NCBI GenBank assembly: GCA_937120475.1
Contig: CAKZJV010000007.1
Coordinates: forward strand, 884,068 to 948,067
Direction of reading: 5' to 3'
Length of the DNA: 64,000 nucleotides
Source: an uncultured Cryomorphaceae bacterium
GTDB lineage: Bacteria; Bacteroidota; Bacteroidia; Flavobacteriales; Schleiferiaceae
A model generated the notes under the pieces. It was not told where the DNA came from, ran no database searches, and saw only the letters and a program-made list of their open reading frames with translations. The position numbers were made by a program, and so were the translations under genes. Shown here piece by piece: positions 43,512-51,652 of the stretch (position 1 is the first letter of the stretch; each line of letters begins with the position of its first letter).

Positions 43512-43706
43512 ATGCCTAAAATGAAGACCAAAGCCAGTGCTAAAAAGCGTTTTAAGCTTACCGGCACCGGAAAGATCAAGAGAAAGCACGCTTTTAAAAG
43601 TCACATCCTTACTAAAAAGGAAACTAAACAAAAGCGTAACCTCACCCAAACTACCCTGGTAGCTAAAGTGGATGAGCCGAGTATCAAGAAGCAACTTTGC
43701 ATTTAA
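43512..43706 (+). CDS. rpmI: Ribosomal protein bL35
   Basis: 64-residue basic ribosomal protein of the large subunit. [20 protein letters not shown] at the N-terminus is the family signature, followed by [16 protein letters not shown]. Standard length and place between infC and rplT. ATG 43512, preceded by AAGCGAAGAAAG. Confidence 0.97.
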   Translation: MPKMKTKASAKKRFKLTGTGKIKRKHAFKSHILTKKETKQKRNLTQTTLVAKVDEPSIKKQLCI

Positions 43707-43735
43707 TCATTTAGAGTTATTAATAAACCCTGTGT

Positions 43736-43770
43736 AAGGCTTTAAGAATTCCGGATAACGGAAACGCCTT
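43736..43770 (+). promoter_or_regulatory. Structured rplT leader, candidate L20 control site
   Basis: AAGGC (43736-43740) pairs with GCCTT (43766-43770); inside, TTCCG (43749-43753) pairs with CGGAA (43759-43763) closing a GATAA loop, with an asymmetric internal loop. The element is 20 nt before the rplT start. L20 represses its own operon in E. coli and B. subtilis by binding such structures, so autoregulation is plausible, but the fold does not match a known leader family that I can recognise. Confidence 0.3.
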
Positions 43771-43790
43771 GCTCAAAAAATTAAAAGAAC

Positions 43791-44135
43791 ATGCCAAGAT
43801 CAGTAAACAGCGTAGCCAGCAGAGCACGCAGAAAAAAAGTAATGAAGCAAGCCAAAGGTTACTTTGGCCGCAGAAAGAACGTATGGACCGTAGCTAAAAA
43901 TGCCGTTGAAAAAGGAATGGTATATAGCTATCGCGACCGTAAAACCAAAAAGAGAAATTTCCGCTCCTTGTGGATTCAGCGTATCAATGCCGGAGCCCGC
44001 CAGGAAGGTATGTCTTACTCCGCTTTTATGGGTAGGGTTAAATCCAGTGGAATTGAGCTGAACCGTAAAGTTCTTGCCGACCTGGCTATGAACCACCCGG
44101 AAGCCTTCAAAGCCATTGTGAGCAAAGTAAAATAA
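43791..44135 (+). CDS. rplT: Ribosomal protein bL20
   Basis: 114-residue large-subunit protein needed early in assembly. The highly basic N-terminal tail ([15 protein letters not shown]) and the [33 protein letters not shown] and GMSYSAFM motifs are all conserved. Last gene of the thrS operon; a terminator follows at 44163-44195 inside the convergent ABC gene. Confidence 0.98.
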   Translation: MPRSVNSVASRARRKKVMKQAKGYFGRRKNVWTVAKNAVEKGMVYSYRDRKTKKRNFRSLWIQRINAGARQEGMSYSAFMGRVKSSGIELNRKVLADLAMNHPEAFKAIVSKVK

Positions 44136-44149
44136 ATAATAAACCGTTC

Positions 44150-45172
44150 TTACTTATTTTGGAAAACCCCTTCCCACCCGGAAGGGGTTTTCTTTTGGAC
44201 GTATATTTCAGTATCCCTGGCCAGCTTACTCCCGGTCCAGAGCTGCAGCTCTTTGTCATAAGTGGGTACTAACACCGAAGTCAGGTAAGCATATCCCTGA
44301 AAAACAGAGTCAAGCACTTTGGCCGCCACACCTTTGCTGCCAACCTCAAGTTGGGAGGGCCGTAAAAAGCGATCAATTTCTTTAAAACCCAGGGCTTTTG
44401 CCAGTTCAGGAGCAAGCTCGTTTACTGGTCCTAAAAGCTGCCCGATATTTCGGTTGAGCGGTTGGTGATAAACCTCCTGTACCGTACCCTCCTGTACCAC
44501 TCTTCCTTTGTCCATAACTAACAACCGGTCGGCCAACATTAGCATATCCGAAGGTTCATGGGCTACCAAAACCGCGGCTTTGGGTTTCCAGTCACTTTTT
44601 AGCAAGGCTAACAAATCCTGCTTTATTGCATAATCAATATTTGAAAAAGGCTCGTCCAGCAACAACACCTCGGGTTTGGCAATAAGAGCCGATGCCAGCG
44701 CCACTCTTTGTTTTTGCCCGCCAGAAGTAGCTTTTGCTTTTTTTCCCTTCACCTTACTGAGGTCCAATTGCCTTCTCAATTGGCCCAGGGTTCTCTTCCG
44801 CATTGATTCCGAAAGAGAAAGGTTGTGTTTCACCATATTATCTTCAATGGTCAGGTAAGGCATCAGGTCAAAATCCTGCTGTACCAATTTGATTTCCGGG
44901 TGTCCGGGAACCAGGTTTTCACGGGGGCCATCCAGGGGTTTGCCGTCATACCTCAGGCTTCCACTCGCTGGCTGCAACAGGCCCGCCAATAGTTTGAGTA
45001 AAGTGGTTTTACCCGAGCCACTTTTTCCGATAATCCCCAGCACCTCACCTTCCTTAAGTGAAAAGGAGACTCTTTTCAGTACATTCGGTTGGGCTTCGTA
45101 ACCAAAACTTAAATTATGGGCTTCCAGTACAGCATTTTTCACCGGTGAAAGTTCGTTAAAGTTTAGTACCAC
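44150..45172 (-). CDS. ABC transporter ATP-binding protein with TOBE-like tail
   Basis: 340 residues; the nucleotide-binding domain fills 1-235 and an OB/TOBE-like domain follows (about 270-335), as in CysA/FbpC/MalK importers. Walker A is GKSGSGKT at 49-56, the signature TSGGQ at 149-153 (T replaces the usual L), Walker B LLLDEP at 170-175, and the switch histidine lies in LVAHEPSDM. No permease or binding protein is next to it, so its partner is unknown. Start GTG 45172. Its last codons double as a terminator for the convergent ribosomal protein operon. Confidence 0.88.
   Translation of the reverse strand: MVLNFNELSPVKNAVLEAHNLSFGYEAQPNVLKRVSFSLKEGEVLGIIGKSGSGKTTLLKLLAGLLQPASGSLRYDGKPLDGPRENLVPGHPEIKLVQQDFDLMPYLTIEDNMVKHNLSLSESMRKRTLGQLRRQLDLSKVKGKKAKATSGGQKQRVALASALIAKPEVLLLDEPFSNIDYAIKQDLLALLKSDWKPKAAVLVAHEPSDMLMLADRLLVMDKGRVVQEGTVQEVYHQPLNRNIGQLLGPVNELAPELAKALGFKEIDRFLRPSQLEVGSKGVAAKVLDSVFQGYAYLTSVLVPTYDKELQLWTGSKLARDTEIYVQKKTPSGWEGVFQNK
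44163..44195. terminator. Terminator of the thrS-rplT operon, inside the ABC gene
   Basis: AAAACCCCTTCC (44163-44174) pairs with GGAAGGGGTTTT (44180-44191) across a 5-nt loop, followed by CTTTT on the plus strand. It begins 27 nt after the rplT stop and lies completely within the last 15 codons of the convergent ABC gene; in that direction it also ends in TTTTCCAAAA just before the stop. Confidence 0.8.
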
Positions 45173-45286
45173 CCAACCTCAAAAGCTATTTTCGCGTCAG
45201 TTCTAATGAATAAGCTACGGTTCGTAGTGAACAATTGGCTTGTTATTAGATTCTTAAAATAGGATTTATAACCAAAAACAACACGT

Positions 45287-46267
45287 ATGAAAAGAATATT
45301 GCTAAATTTTGGACTGGCCGGTATGGCCGCATTAATGCTAACTGTTTCCGGCTGCTCTAAAGATGATGATGACAACGGTAACAGCGGACCCGGAAATGTA
45401 CTGGCCGTGGCCAAAGCCGATGCAGAGCTCACTTTATTTGCTGAGGCCGCTGAGAAAGCGGGACTGGGTGGAGTACTGGCCGGGGGAGGTCAAATAACGG
45501 TTTTTGCGCCTACCAATAATGTACTGGAGTCTTACCTGGCTGATCTAAACGTAAGCGATATCGATGCTTTGATACAACTGAGAGGTGAGGCAGCGGTGAG
45601 GCAACTGCTGAGCTACCACGTAATGGACGGCAAAATGGAAGCTGCGGATATTGTACAGGGTTATCAAAAAACCAGAGCCAGCAACGCTCAAGGTGATGCC
45701 CTGGATTTGTATATCAATACCGTAGGTAGTGTAACCTTTAATGGCTCCAGCGCCATTGTTACCGAAACCAATATAGATGCCGCCAACGGAGTAATTCATA
45801 AGATTGGTGGTGTACTGGAACCACAAACCATTGAGGGTCTCCTAAGTGCCAACTCGGCTTTTACCACCTTTGCCGAAGCCTCCTTTAAAGCCAGTGGTGA
45901 TGTACTGGGCGAATTGGGCAACACTCAAAGTACCTATACCGTTATGGCTCCTAATAATGGTGCTTTCGGTGCTTTTTTTGCCGAAAACTCCACCGTCAAC
46001 AACATCGATGATGTGATCGGTGCCTTCGGAACCCAAGGGTTAGAGGATATCTTGAAATACCATATTATAGTAGGTTACAAAAGAACCGACAACCTGAGTG
46101 GTGATCAAACCACCCTGTTGAACGGAGAAGTGCAAACCGTTAGTAAAAGCGGTTCCAACATCATTATTACCGATGGTGCGGGAAGGCAGGTGAACGTAGT
46201 GTTCCGCGATGTTACGGCCATAAATGGTAACATCAACATTATTGACAACGTACTGCTGGACGATTAA
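45287..46267 (+). CDS. Fasciclin (FAS1) domain surface lipoprotein
   Basis: 326-residue lipoprotein. The signal peptide ends in LTVSGC with the lipidated C23, followed by SKDDDDN, which resembles the Bacteroidota lipoprotein export signal that sends lipoproteins to the cell surface. Two FAS1 domains follow (about 42-170 and 180-325), each with a TxFAPTN- or YTVMAPNN-like H1 motif and an YHxx-type H2 (LSYHVMDG, YHIIVGYK). FAS1 proteins mediate adhesion. The next gene codes for a divergent second copy. A clear terminator follows the stop. Confidence 0.93.
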   Translation: MKRILLNFGLAGMAALMLTVSGCSKDDDDNGNSGPGNVLAVAKADAELTLFAEAAEKAGLGGVLAGGGQITVFAPTNNVLESYLADLNVSDIDALIQLRGEAAVRQLLSYHVMDGKMEAADIVQGYQKTRASNAQGDALDLYINTVGSVTFNGSSAIVTETNIDAANGVIHKIGGVLEPQTIEGLLSANSAFTTFAEASFKASGDVLGELGNTQSTYTVMAPNNGAFGAFFAENSTVNNIDDVIGAFGTQGLEDILKYHIIVGYKRTDNLSGDQTTLLNGEVQTVSKSGSNIIITDGAGRQVNVVFRDVTAINGNINIIDNVLLDD

Positions 46268-46287
46268 GGCCCGTTTCGTTAAAAAGC

Positions 46288-46318
46288 AAAAACCCTCCTT
46301 TTTCGGAGGGTTTTTTTT
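46288..46318 (+). terminator. Terminator after the first FAS1 gene
   Basis: AAAAACCCTCC (46288-46298) pairs with GGAGGGTTTTT (46305-46315) with a 6-nt loop, then T continues to 46318. It isolates the first fasciclin gene from the second. Confidence 0.85.
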
Positions 46319-46474
46319 ATGGATTTATGTTGCTATCAAGCTGTTTCAGGTATTTTTTTTAAATCTAAGAAGCTGTTTTTCAGAAATCTGTAAAAAAATT
46401 TGCTATTCGTCCAAACCATATCCATATTGTTACCGTATATAATAGTACATATTACTAACAAAAAATCAAAATTT

Positions 46475-47635
46475 ATGAAGTCGCTATCAAAAAATTTTGG
46501 AAAGGCCTTATTGGCAGGTTCTATCATTTTCATGGCTAGTTGTAGCAAGGATGATAAGGCCGATGACAATTCCAACAACCCGAATGTAACTCCGAAAAGT
46601 ACAACTGTTAAAGGAGTTCTTGAATCCGAATCGCAATTCAGTTTAATGAATGAAGCCGTGGAAAGATCAGGTCAAGCTGACTTTTTCGCCAATGCTTCCG
46701 CCAACATTACACTCTTCGCAGCCAACAATGATGCGTTTGAAGATTTGTTTGCCAAGGTAGGTGTTTCCTCTATGACTGAGTTGCAATCACAACTGGGTAA
46801 TGAAGCTTTTGCGGACATCATTTTGTACCACGCAATCAACGGTAAATTTAACCTGGCTGATTTTAGTGATGGTTTTGTAGAAACCAACGCTCAGAATGAG
46901 AATGGTTCACGCTTGGCCTTATTGATCAAGAATGACAACAATGCCCGGTTACTCCTGAACGGTAATAATGATAACGGTGCTTCTACCGTTGGCAACACTA
47001 CCCTCAGTGCAGAAAATGGTTCTGTAATTGAAATTGACGGAATTCTGGATGCTCAAACCACAGTAGAGAATATAGAAGATCGTGGTAATGAGGAAAACAC
47101 CTTCATGCTGGATTTATTGGCTAATGCCGATGCCAGTGTTATGGCAATGTTGAACAATGAGAGTTCCGATAATACGGTGCTGGTTGCTAGCCAGAATGAA
47201 ATAGAATCCATGTTAAGTATCAACCTGGAAAGTATTCTGGATGTAGAGGATATTGAAGAATTATTGGATGCCAATCAGAAGAGCACCTTACTCAGCAACT
47301 TTGGGGTAAGCGTTATTTCTGAACTGATGGCCGATCTTACGCTTGATGATCTGTTGAACTTGAATGTTACTACCAGTCAGATTTTTGCCGTGATGGAAGA
47401 AGATGACAACACTGAGCTGATGAACACCCTGATTTTTGACGGTGATTATACAAGTGATGATATGATCAGTGATGGATCAGTAACCAGCCGCAGTGGAATC
47501 ACTTTCGATGTTACTTCTAACAGCAGCGGTAACCTAGTATTGACCGACAGCGATGGAAATAACGTTATTCTTGAGAGTCAGTCAATCCAAAGTGTGAATG
47601 GTTCCGTATTTACTGTTACTGAAGTACAGAAATAA
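46475..47635 (+). CDS. Divergent acidic FAS1 lipoprotein
   Basis: 386 residues; start ATG 46475, since the frame upstream of it is hydrophobic and lacks a basic cap. The signal peptide ends FMASC with C23 and continues SKDDKADD, again an export-signal-like acidic patch. The first FAS1 domain (about 45-170) is recognisable by TLFAANNDAFEDLF and LYHAINGKF. The second (about 195-385) is more diverged, with an inserted leucine- and acid-rich helical stretch (SINLESILDVEDIEELL and following) between H1 and H2. The protein is strongly acidic and asparagine-rich, unlike its neighbour. It likely arose by duplication and then drifted. Confidence 0.9.
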   Translation: MKSLSKNFGKALLAGSIIFMASCSKDDKADDNSNNPNVTPKSTTVKGVLESESQFSLMNEAVERSGQADFFANASANITLFAANNDAFEDLFAKVGVSSMTELQSQLGNEAFADIILYHAINGKFNLADFSDGFVETNAQNENGSRLALLIKNDNNARLLLNGNNDNGASTVGNTTLSAENGSVIEIDGILDAQTTVENIEDRGNEENTFMLDLLANADASVMAMLNNESSDNTVLVASQNEIESMLSINLESILDVEDIEELLDANQKSTLLSNFGVSVISELMADLTLDDLLNLNVTTSQIFAVMEEDDNTELMNTLIFDGDYTSDDMISDGSVTSRSGITFDVTSNSSGNLVLTDSDGNNVILESQSIQSVNGSVFTVTEVQK

Positions 47636-47661
47636 TAATATATAGTTTTGTTTGGTTGGTT

Positions 47662-47703
47662 GAAGAGCCGGATTCTCTCTACAGGGAACCGGCTTTTCAC
47701 TTT
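47662..47703 (+). terminator. Terminator after the second FAS1 gene
   Basis: GAAGAGCCGG (47662-47671) pairs with CCGGCTTTTC (47689-47698) with one G-U position; the loop also has ATTC/GGAA complementarity. CACTTTTT follows. It runs into the stop codon region of the convergent patatin gene. Confidence 0.65.
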
Positions 47704-49952
47704 TTAAGCAGCTGGTTCAATTCATGAAGTGCCTGCTGATTGCGATCATTCTCGAAGGTTTCCAGGATGTTTCGCTTTTCTTTTTCGGTAAGGTGCCAAC
47801 TCAAGGAAACCTCATCTTTCTTTTCGAAAAGAGAGAACCGCACTACATCTACCGGGAAGTCGAGTATCTCTGAACTCCATTGCATCATAAGGGATTTATT
47901 ATATATCTGCAGGTTGTGAAAACTTTGCACCACTCCGTCAATGGGCATCGTCAATTGATCCAGCTTGGTCTGGTTAGCGTTTACGATCGGTATTTCATCG
48001 GGGCGGTTGGCTTTAATCTGTACCACCAGTATCCCATCGGTATGGGCTTGTATCCACTCTCTGAACTCGTAAAGGTACCGCAAGGCAATTTCAAGCCCTT
48101 CATTATCACGTACACCTGCATCGATAAGCTCTATGGAGGGTTCAGAAGGTAAGTTTACCAGCGGGGTAATGTAAGGAAAGGAGGCACTAAGCCTTAAGGC
48201 CGTGAGAAAACTGAGCTCATCCGGACTTTGCCCGGCAAATAGTCTTTGGTATTCAACAGCATCATATTCCCGCTGCTTGCGAGTACCGGCAAATGGTGTA
48301 GTAAAGGTTAAAAAGGAAAAGTTTTGTGACGACATCAACAGTTTACGGCCATCCCCAATTATCGTAGGCCCCAATATCATGGTGGGAATTTCAGAGCGAA
48401 ACTCGGCTTGCTGGTAGTCTCCTAAATCCTTGTCCAGTACATCTCCCGTGTTTTTATTGAATTTCTGATCAAAGGCATAACCCCGATCCAACGGGTATTG
48501 ACGACCGGCATATTTAACCTTCCTGAACCTGAAAAAAAGGTCGTTTACCGCCAAGGTAAATGCCACCGGGTTTAAGGCATCTTTAGCCGTATTCATTAAA
48601 AACGAATCATCATAGGGCGATGCATCCAAGAGCTTATTAGCCTCGCGATATTTCAATTCCCTGAAGTAGGCCGCTCCAAACATGCCCCCGGAAGAACCGG
48701 TAATCAGGTGTGCCTGCCGGAAAAGTGCGCCTCCGCTAAGGCTGTCGGCCTCCTGCAAAACCTTCATGGTCCATAAAGTACTTCGCATACCACCACCACT
48801 AACATTCAGTATAACCAGTTTAGGCTTTTTAAAGCGGCTGAACTTGGCACGCCAATTCTCCAACGAAGCCAAGGCCTTTTCCTTATCACTTTCAATTATG
48901 GAGTCGGTGGTCAGGCTTTCCAGTTGCTCATAATTGTACTTGGCAAAGGGTACGGAATAATCCATACCATAGGCATAATTAAGCGTTTGAAACGGAGGAA
49001 GACCCGAAAGGTAGTTCAGCCCTAGCAAAACCAGGATACCCACCGTCAAAGTCCAGGTTTTAAGGCGGGAATAAAAAGCACCGGTAATCATCAGGTACAA
49101 TGAAAAAATGAGAAATACCGTGGCCCCGGCCGGAATCATGAAAGCCCGGTTACCGCTCACCAGCCCTAAACCAATAATGATCAGAATAAGTACCACAAAA
49201 AGTGCTGAAGCCGACAAGTGATGTTGTTGAATGGTTTCGAGCAGCTTATGCTTTTGGTAGTGGGTGGCGCCCCGCGCCATTTTAACCTGAAAAGGGCCTT
49301 TTAAATAATAGTTCACCACCGATTGCCGATCCAGTACATTTTCCCTTAGTTTTTTATCGGCTTTTACTATACCCTTTAGTGGTTTTATACTGCTCCGCCC
49401 CTTACTCCCCTTCTCGTCTGGAATTTCAAGGGTTCGAAGGGTAGAAAAAAAGTAGCTGAACATCAGGCTTATGATAATGGCCACTCCGGCCAATAGCCCG
49501 GTTATATTGATAAGTATGCCGGAAGTACTGTAGCCTTCTTCCAGCAAAATGGTGACTACCTGATATACGTAGGTAAGAAAAAACAACACCGGTATAATGG
49601 AGTTGTTAATGCAGAATTTCCACAAGGGGCGTGAGAGCGTAGCCAGGAAAGTATAACGGTAACTGTAGTAAATGTAGCTGCTGATGTGGTAGCTCATTAC
49701 AAACAAGCCCGCGGTAATGCCTACTAAAAAATAACTGAGAAAATTAACCTTATCCAGATATTCAGGTGTAAGAAACAGGTAAGGAAAACCATAATTCACA
49801 CCCAATAGCCGGTTCACAAAGAGGAAAACCAGTAGCCAAAAAATCATCAGGATATGGCTCCTGCGCAGGTGAAGAAGGAAAAGCTGAACCGGAAAAAAAG
49901 AAGATAGGAAGTACCAACTTTCCCTGATCCATCTTCCTATCCGTGTAAACAT
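47697..49952 (-). CDS. Patatin-like phospholipase with N-terminal multi-pass membrane domain
   Basis: 751 residues. The first 340 residues carry about eight membrane helices (e.g. 30-50, 70-95, 105-130, 140-165, 245-265, 270-290, 300-320). The patatin domain follows with the oxyanion loop SGGGMRSTLW near 382-391, the nucleophile elbow GSSGG near 418-422, and the catalytic Asp in DAGVRDNEGLE near 608-618. It should hydrolyse acyl chains from membrane lipids at the inner membrane. The gene is last in an OmpA-DUF1569-patatin operon with a 4-nt gap to DUF1569. Confidence 0.88.
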   Translation of the reverse strand: MFTRIGRWIRESWYFLSSFFPVQLFLLHLRRSHILMIFWLLVFLFVNRLLGVNYGFPYLFLTPEYLDKVNFLSYFLVGITAGLFVMSYHISSYIYYSYRYTFLATLSRPLWKFCINNSIIPVLFFLTYVYQVVTILLEEGYSTSGILINITGLLAGVAIIISLMFSYFFSTLRTLEIPDEKGSKGRSSIKPLKGIVKADKKLRENVLDRQSVVNYYLKGPFQVKMARGATHYQKHKLLETIQQHHLSASALFVVLILIIIGLGLVSGNRAFMIPAGATVFLIFSLYLMITGAFYSRLKTWTLTVGILVLLGLNYLSGLPPFQTLNYAYGMDYSVPFAKYNYEQLESLTTDSIIESDKEKALASLENWRAKFSRFKKPKLVILNVSGGGMRSTLWTMKVLQEADSLSGGALFRQAHLITGSSGGMFGAAYFRELKYREANKLLDASPYDDSFLMNTAKDALNPVAFTLAVNDLFFRFRKVKYAGRQYPLDRGYAFDQKFNKNTGDVLDKDLGDYQQAEFRSEIPTMILGPTIIGDGRKLLMSSQNFSFLTFTTPFAGTRKQREYDAVEYQRLFAGQSPDELSFLTALRLSASFPYITPLVNLPSEPSIELIDAGVRDNEGLEIALRYLYEFREWIQAHTDGILVVQIKANRPDEIPIVNANQTKLDQLTMPIDGVVQSFHNLQIYNKSLMMQWSSEILDFPVDVVRFSLFEKKDEVSLSWHLTEKEKRNILETFENDRNQQALHELNQLLKK

Positions 49953-49956
49953 TGGC

Positions 49957-50412
49957 CTAAGTTAAACCGAATTGTGTAAAATGGTGATAAATATGTTTGC
50001 GGTGCAGTAACATCCATTCCTCACCATTGAGTTCACCAAAATTAGGATGTACGGCCGTATGTTCAGGATGCTTTTCAAAATAAGCCATCATGGTGACCAG
50101 GGACTTCATCAGGTTGACCTTAAGTTCCTCAAAATTCCCTTCAAAAGCGGAAATTTCATCATACACAGCCGGTTTTTGCGAGCCGGGCCTGAAGGGTTTG
50201 TCACTCCTCAAAAAAGCCTTGTATTTGGGCAAGTCTTCATCTGAGGTAACCACCTCAATTGGTATTTTCCTCAAGGAAAGATCTACGCCCTTGCGCAGGT
50301 GATCCAACATTTCCGATGCATTCATACGGCCCCACGCTGGTTGGTTATGGTGTTCCAGTTTTTTAAGCATAAGCGGAACATCCATCATAAAGAAATCTTC
50401 AAAGGCCTTCAA
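49957..50412 (-). CDS. DUF1569 / DinB-like protein
   Basis: 151 residues with a four-helix DinB-type pattern. Potential metal ligands are H39 in the DHLRKG helix and the two histidines in LLHRKHIYHHF near 134-144, with HPNFGELNGEEW just before, the DUF1569 hallmark. Such proteins may transfer bacillithiol-like thiols or bind metal, but no activity is known here. TTG 50412 overlaps the OmpA stop (TTGA); an ATG at residue 9 or 10 is the alternative start. Confidence 0.75.
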   Translation of the reverse strand: MKAFEDFFMMDVPLMLKKLEHHNQPAWGRMNASEMLDHLRKGVDLSLRKIPIEVVTSDEDLPKYKAFLRSDKPFRPGSQKPAVYDEISAFEGNFEELKVNLMKSLVTMMAYFEKHPEHTAVHPNFGELNGEEWMLLHRKHIYHHFTQFGLT

Positions 50413-51542
50413 ATCTGGCTTATTTTAACAAACACATAATTTTCATTTTCCGAGGAAGGCATTCCCCCGGGAGCAGTCACACTGCGAACACTGTAAATAG
50501 ATGTTTTCACTTTTTTAGTGGCAATGGTTCGTTCCAGCATTTTTGCTCGGGTTTGGGTCAGTCGATTATCATTGATGTTATCAAATATCAAAAATTCATA
50601 GAAAAGACCATCGGATTCCTGCATCATTTCGGTGATCAGCCCTAACATAAAATCGCCACTCGGGTATAGGCGTCCTTTTTGGGGAAAGAATTTCAGGTTG
50701 AGTACGCGGGCTTCTACATCTACCACAGCGTTTAAATCCTTCACACTCTCCTTACGGTTGCTGTTGTTGAGCACCAATATCTCCACCCTGCGATTCAGTG
50801 CCTTTTCGCGTTCCGTTTTTTCAGGAAACAAGGGTTGAGTATTGCTAAATCCCTTATAGCTCATACGCTTTCGATCCACCCCGTTCACTTTCAAAAAATT
50901 GTAAACCATTAAAGCGCGTTGCAGGGATAGCTCATAGTCGTCACCACAGCATACGTGTCCCTGTATTTCAATTTCCAGATCGGGGTACATCAGCATCACC
51001 TCCAGCAGTTGCTCCATCACGGGGAAGCTCTTCCAAACGGGAATGGGTTGGTTGCCCACAAAATTCAGGTTGGGAATACGGATTTTATTCCCCTTCTTGA
51101 ATTCGAGGTCGGTCAGCTTTTGATCCGGTTTCGGCAGTAATGAAGGATCAATCTGGAAAACCACTTCTACCCTACGGTTCTTCGGGCTTCCCTGGGGGCT
51201 ATTATCGTATTTCGGACGTTCCTCACCGTAGTAATCGGTATTAACCTTTAAAGGTTCCAGACCTTTATACACCAGGTACTGCAACGTGCTTTGCACCCTG
51301 CGCCTGGAAAGTTGACGATTGTATTCCAGGCTGGCCAGGCTATCGGTATGTCCGTAAATTTGCACGCCTTTCAATACCTGGAATGGAGCCAGTTCCAGGA
51401 TGCTGTCGATACGGTTTTTTTCGGTTCGGGATAAGGTGTAGGAATCCAATTCAAAGTTCACCTCCAGCCCTAAAGTACTATCCTTTTGAGCCTGTGCCCA
51501 CAATACCGTTACCAACCCTAAAAAACAAAAAAATAATCTCAT
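50409..51542 (-). CDS. OmpA family protein with two OmpA-like domains
   Basis: 377 residues. A signal peptide (1-19, ending WAQAQ) is followed by a first OmpA-like domain (about 25-130, with GHTDSLASLEYNRQLSRRR) and a second (about 140-260, IEIQGHVCCGDDYELSLQRA and NRRVEILVLN). These modules bind peptidoglycan and anchor outer membrane complexes. The C-terminal 110 residues are unrecognised. There is no beta-barrel, so it is probably periplasmic. First gene of the operon with DUF1569 and the phospholipase. Confidence 0.87.
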   Translation of the reverse strand: MRLFFCFLGLVTVLWAQAQKDSTLGLEVNFELDSYTLSRTEKNRIDSILELAPFQVLKGVQIYGHTDSLASLEYNRQLSRRRVQSTLQYLVYKGLEPLKVNTDYYGEERPKYDNSPQGSPKNRRVEVVFQIDPSLLPKPDQKLTDLEFKKGNKIRIPNLNFVGNQPIPVWKSFPVMEQLLEVMLMYPDLEIEIQGHVCCGDDYELSLQRALMVYNFLKVNGVDRKRMSYKGFSNTQPLFPEKTEREKALNRRVEILVLNNSNRKESVKDLNAVVDVEARVLNLKFFPQKGRLYPSGDFMLGLITEMMQESDGLFYEFLIFDNINDNRLTQTRAKMLERTIATKKVKTSIYSVRSVTAPGGMPSSENENYVFVKISQI

Positions 51543-51610
51543 TCCTCACCAGCTATATTACGGCCTCAAACTATTGAATTAACGCAACAGTGAGGCTTTA
51601 CGTATTATAA

Positions 51611-51636
51611 AAAAGCCCTGCCATGGCAGGGCTTTT
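51611..51636. terminator. Terminator of lpdA
   Basis: AAAAGCCCTGCC and GGCAGGGCTTTT form a perfect 26-nt palindrome with an AT centre (51611-51636). It stands 17 nt beyond the lpdA stop on the minus strand and 70 nt upstream of the OmpA gene start, separating the two same-strand genes. The minus-strand tail TTATAATACG is weaker in U than usual. Confidence 0.75.
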
Positions 51637-51652
51637 CATTCTTTAAATCTTC

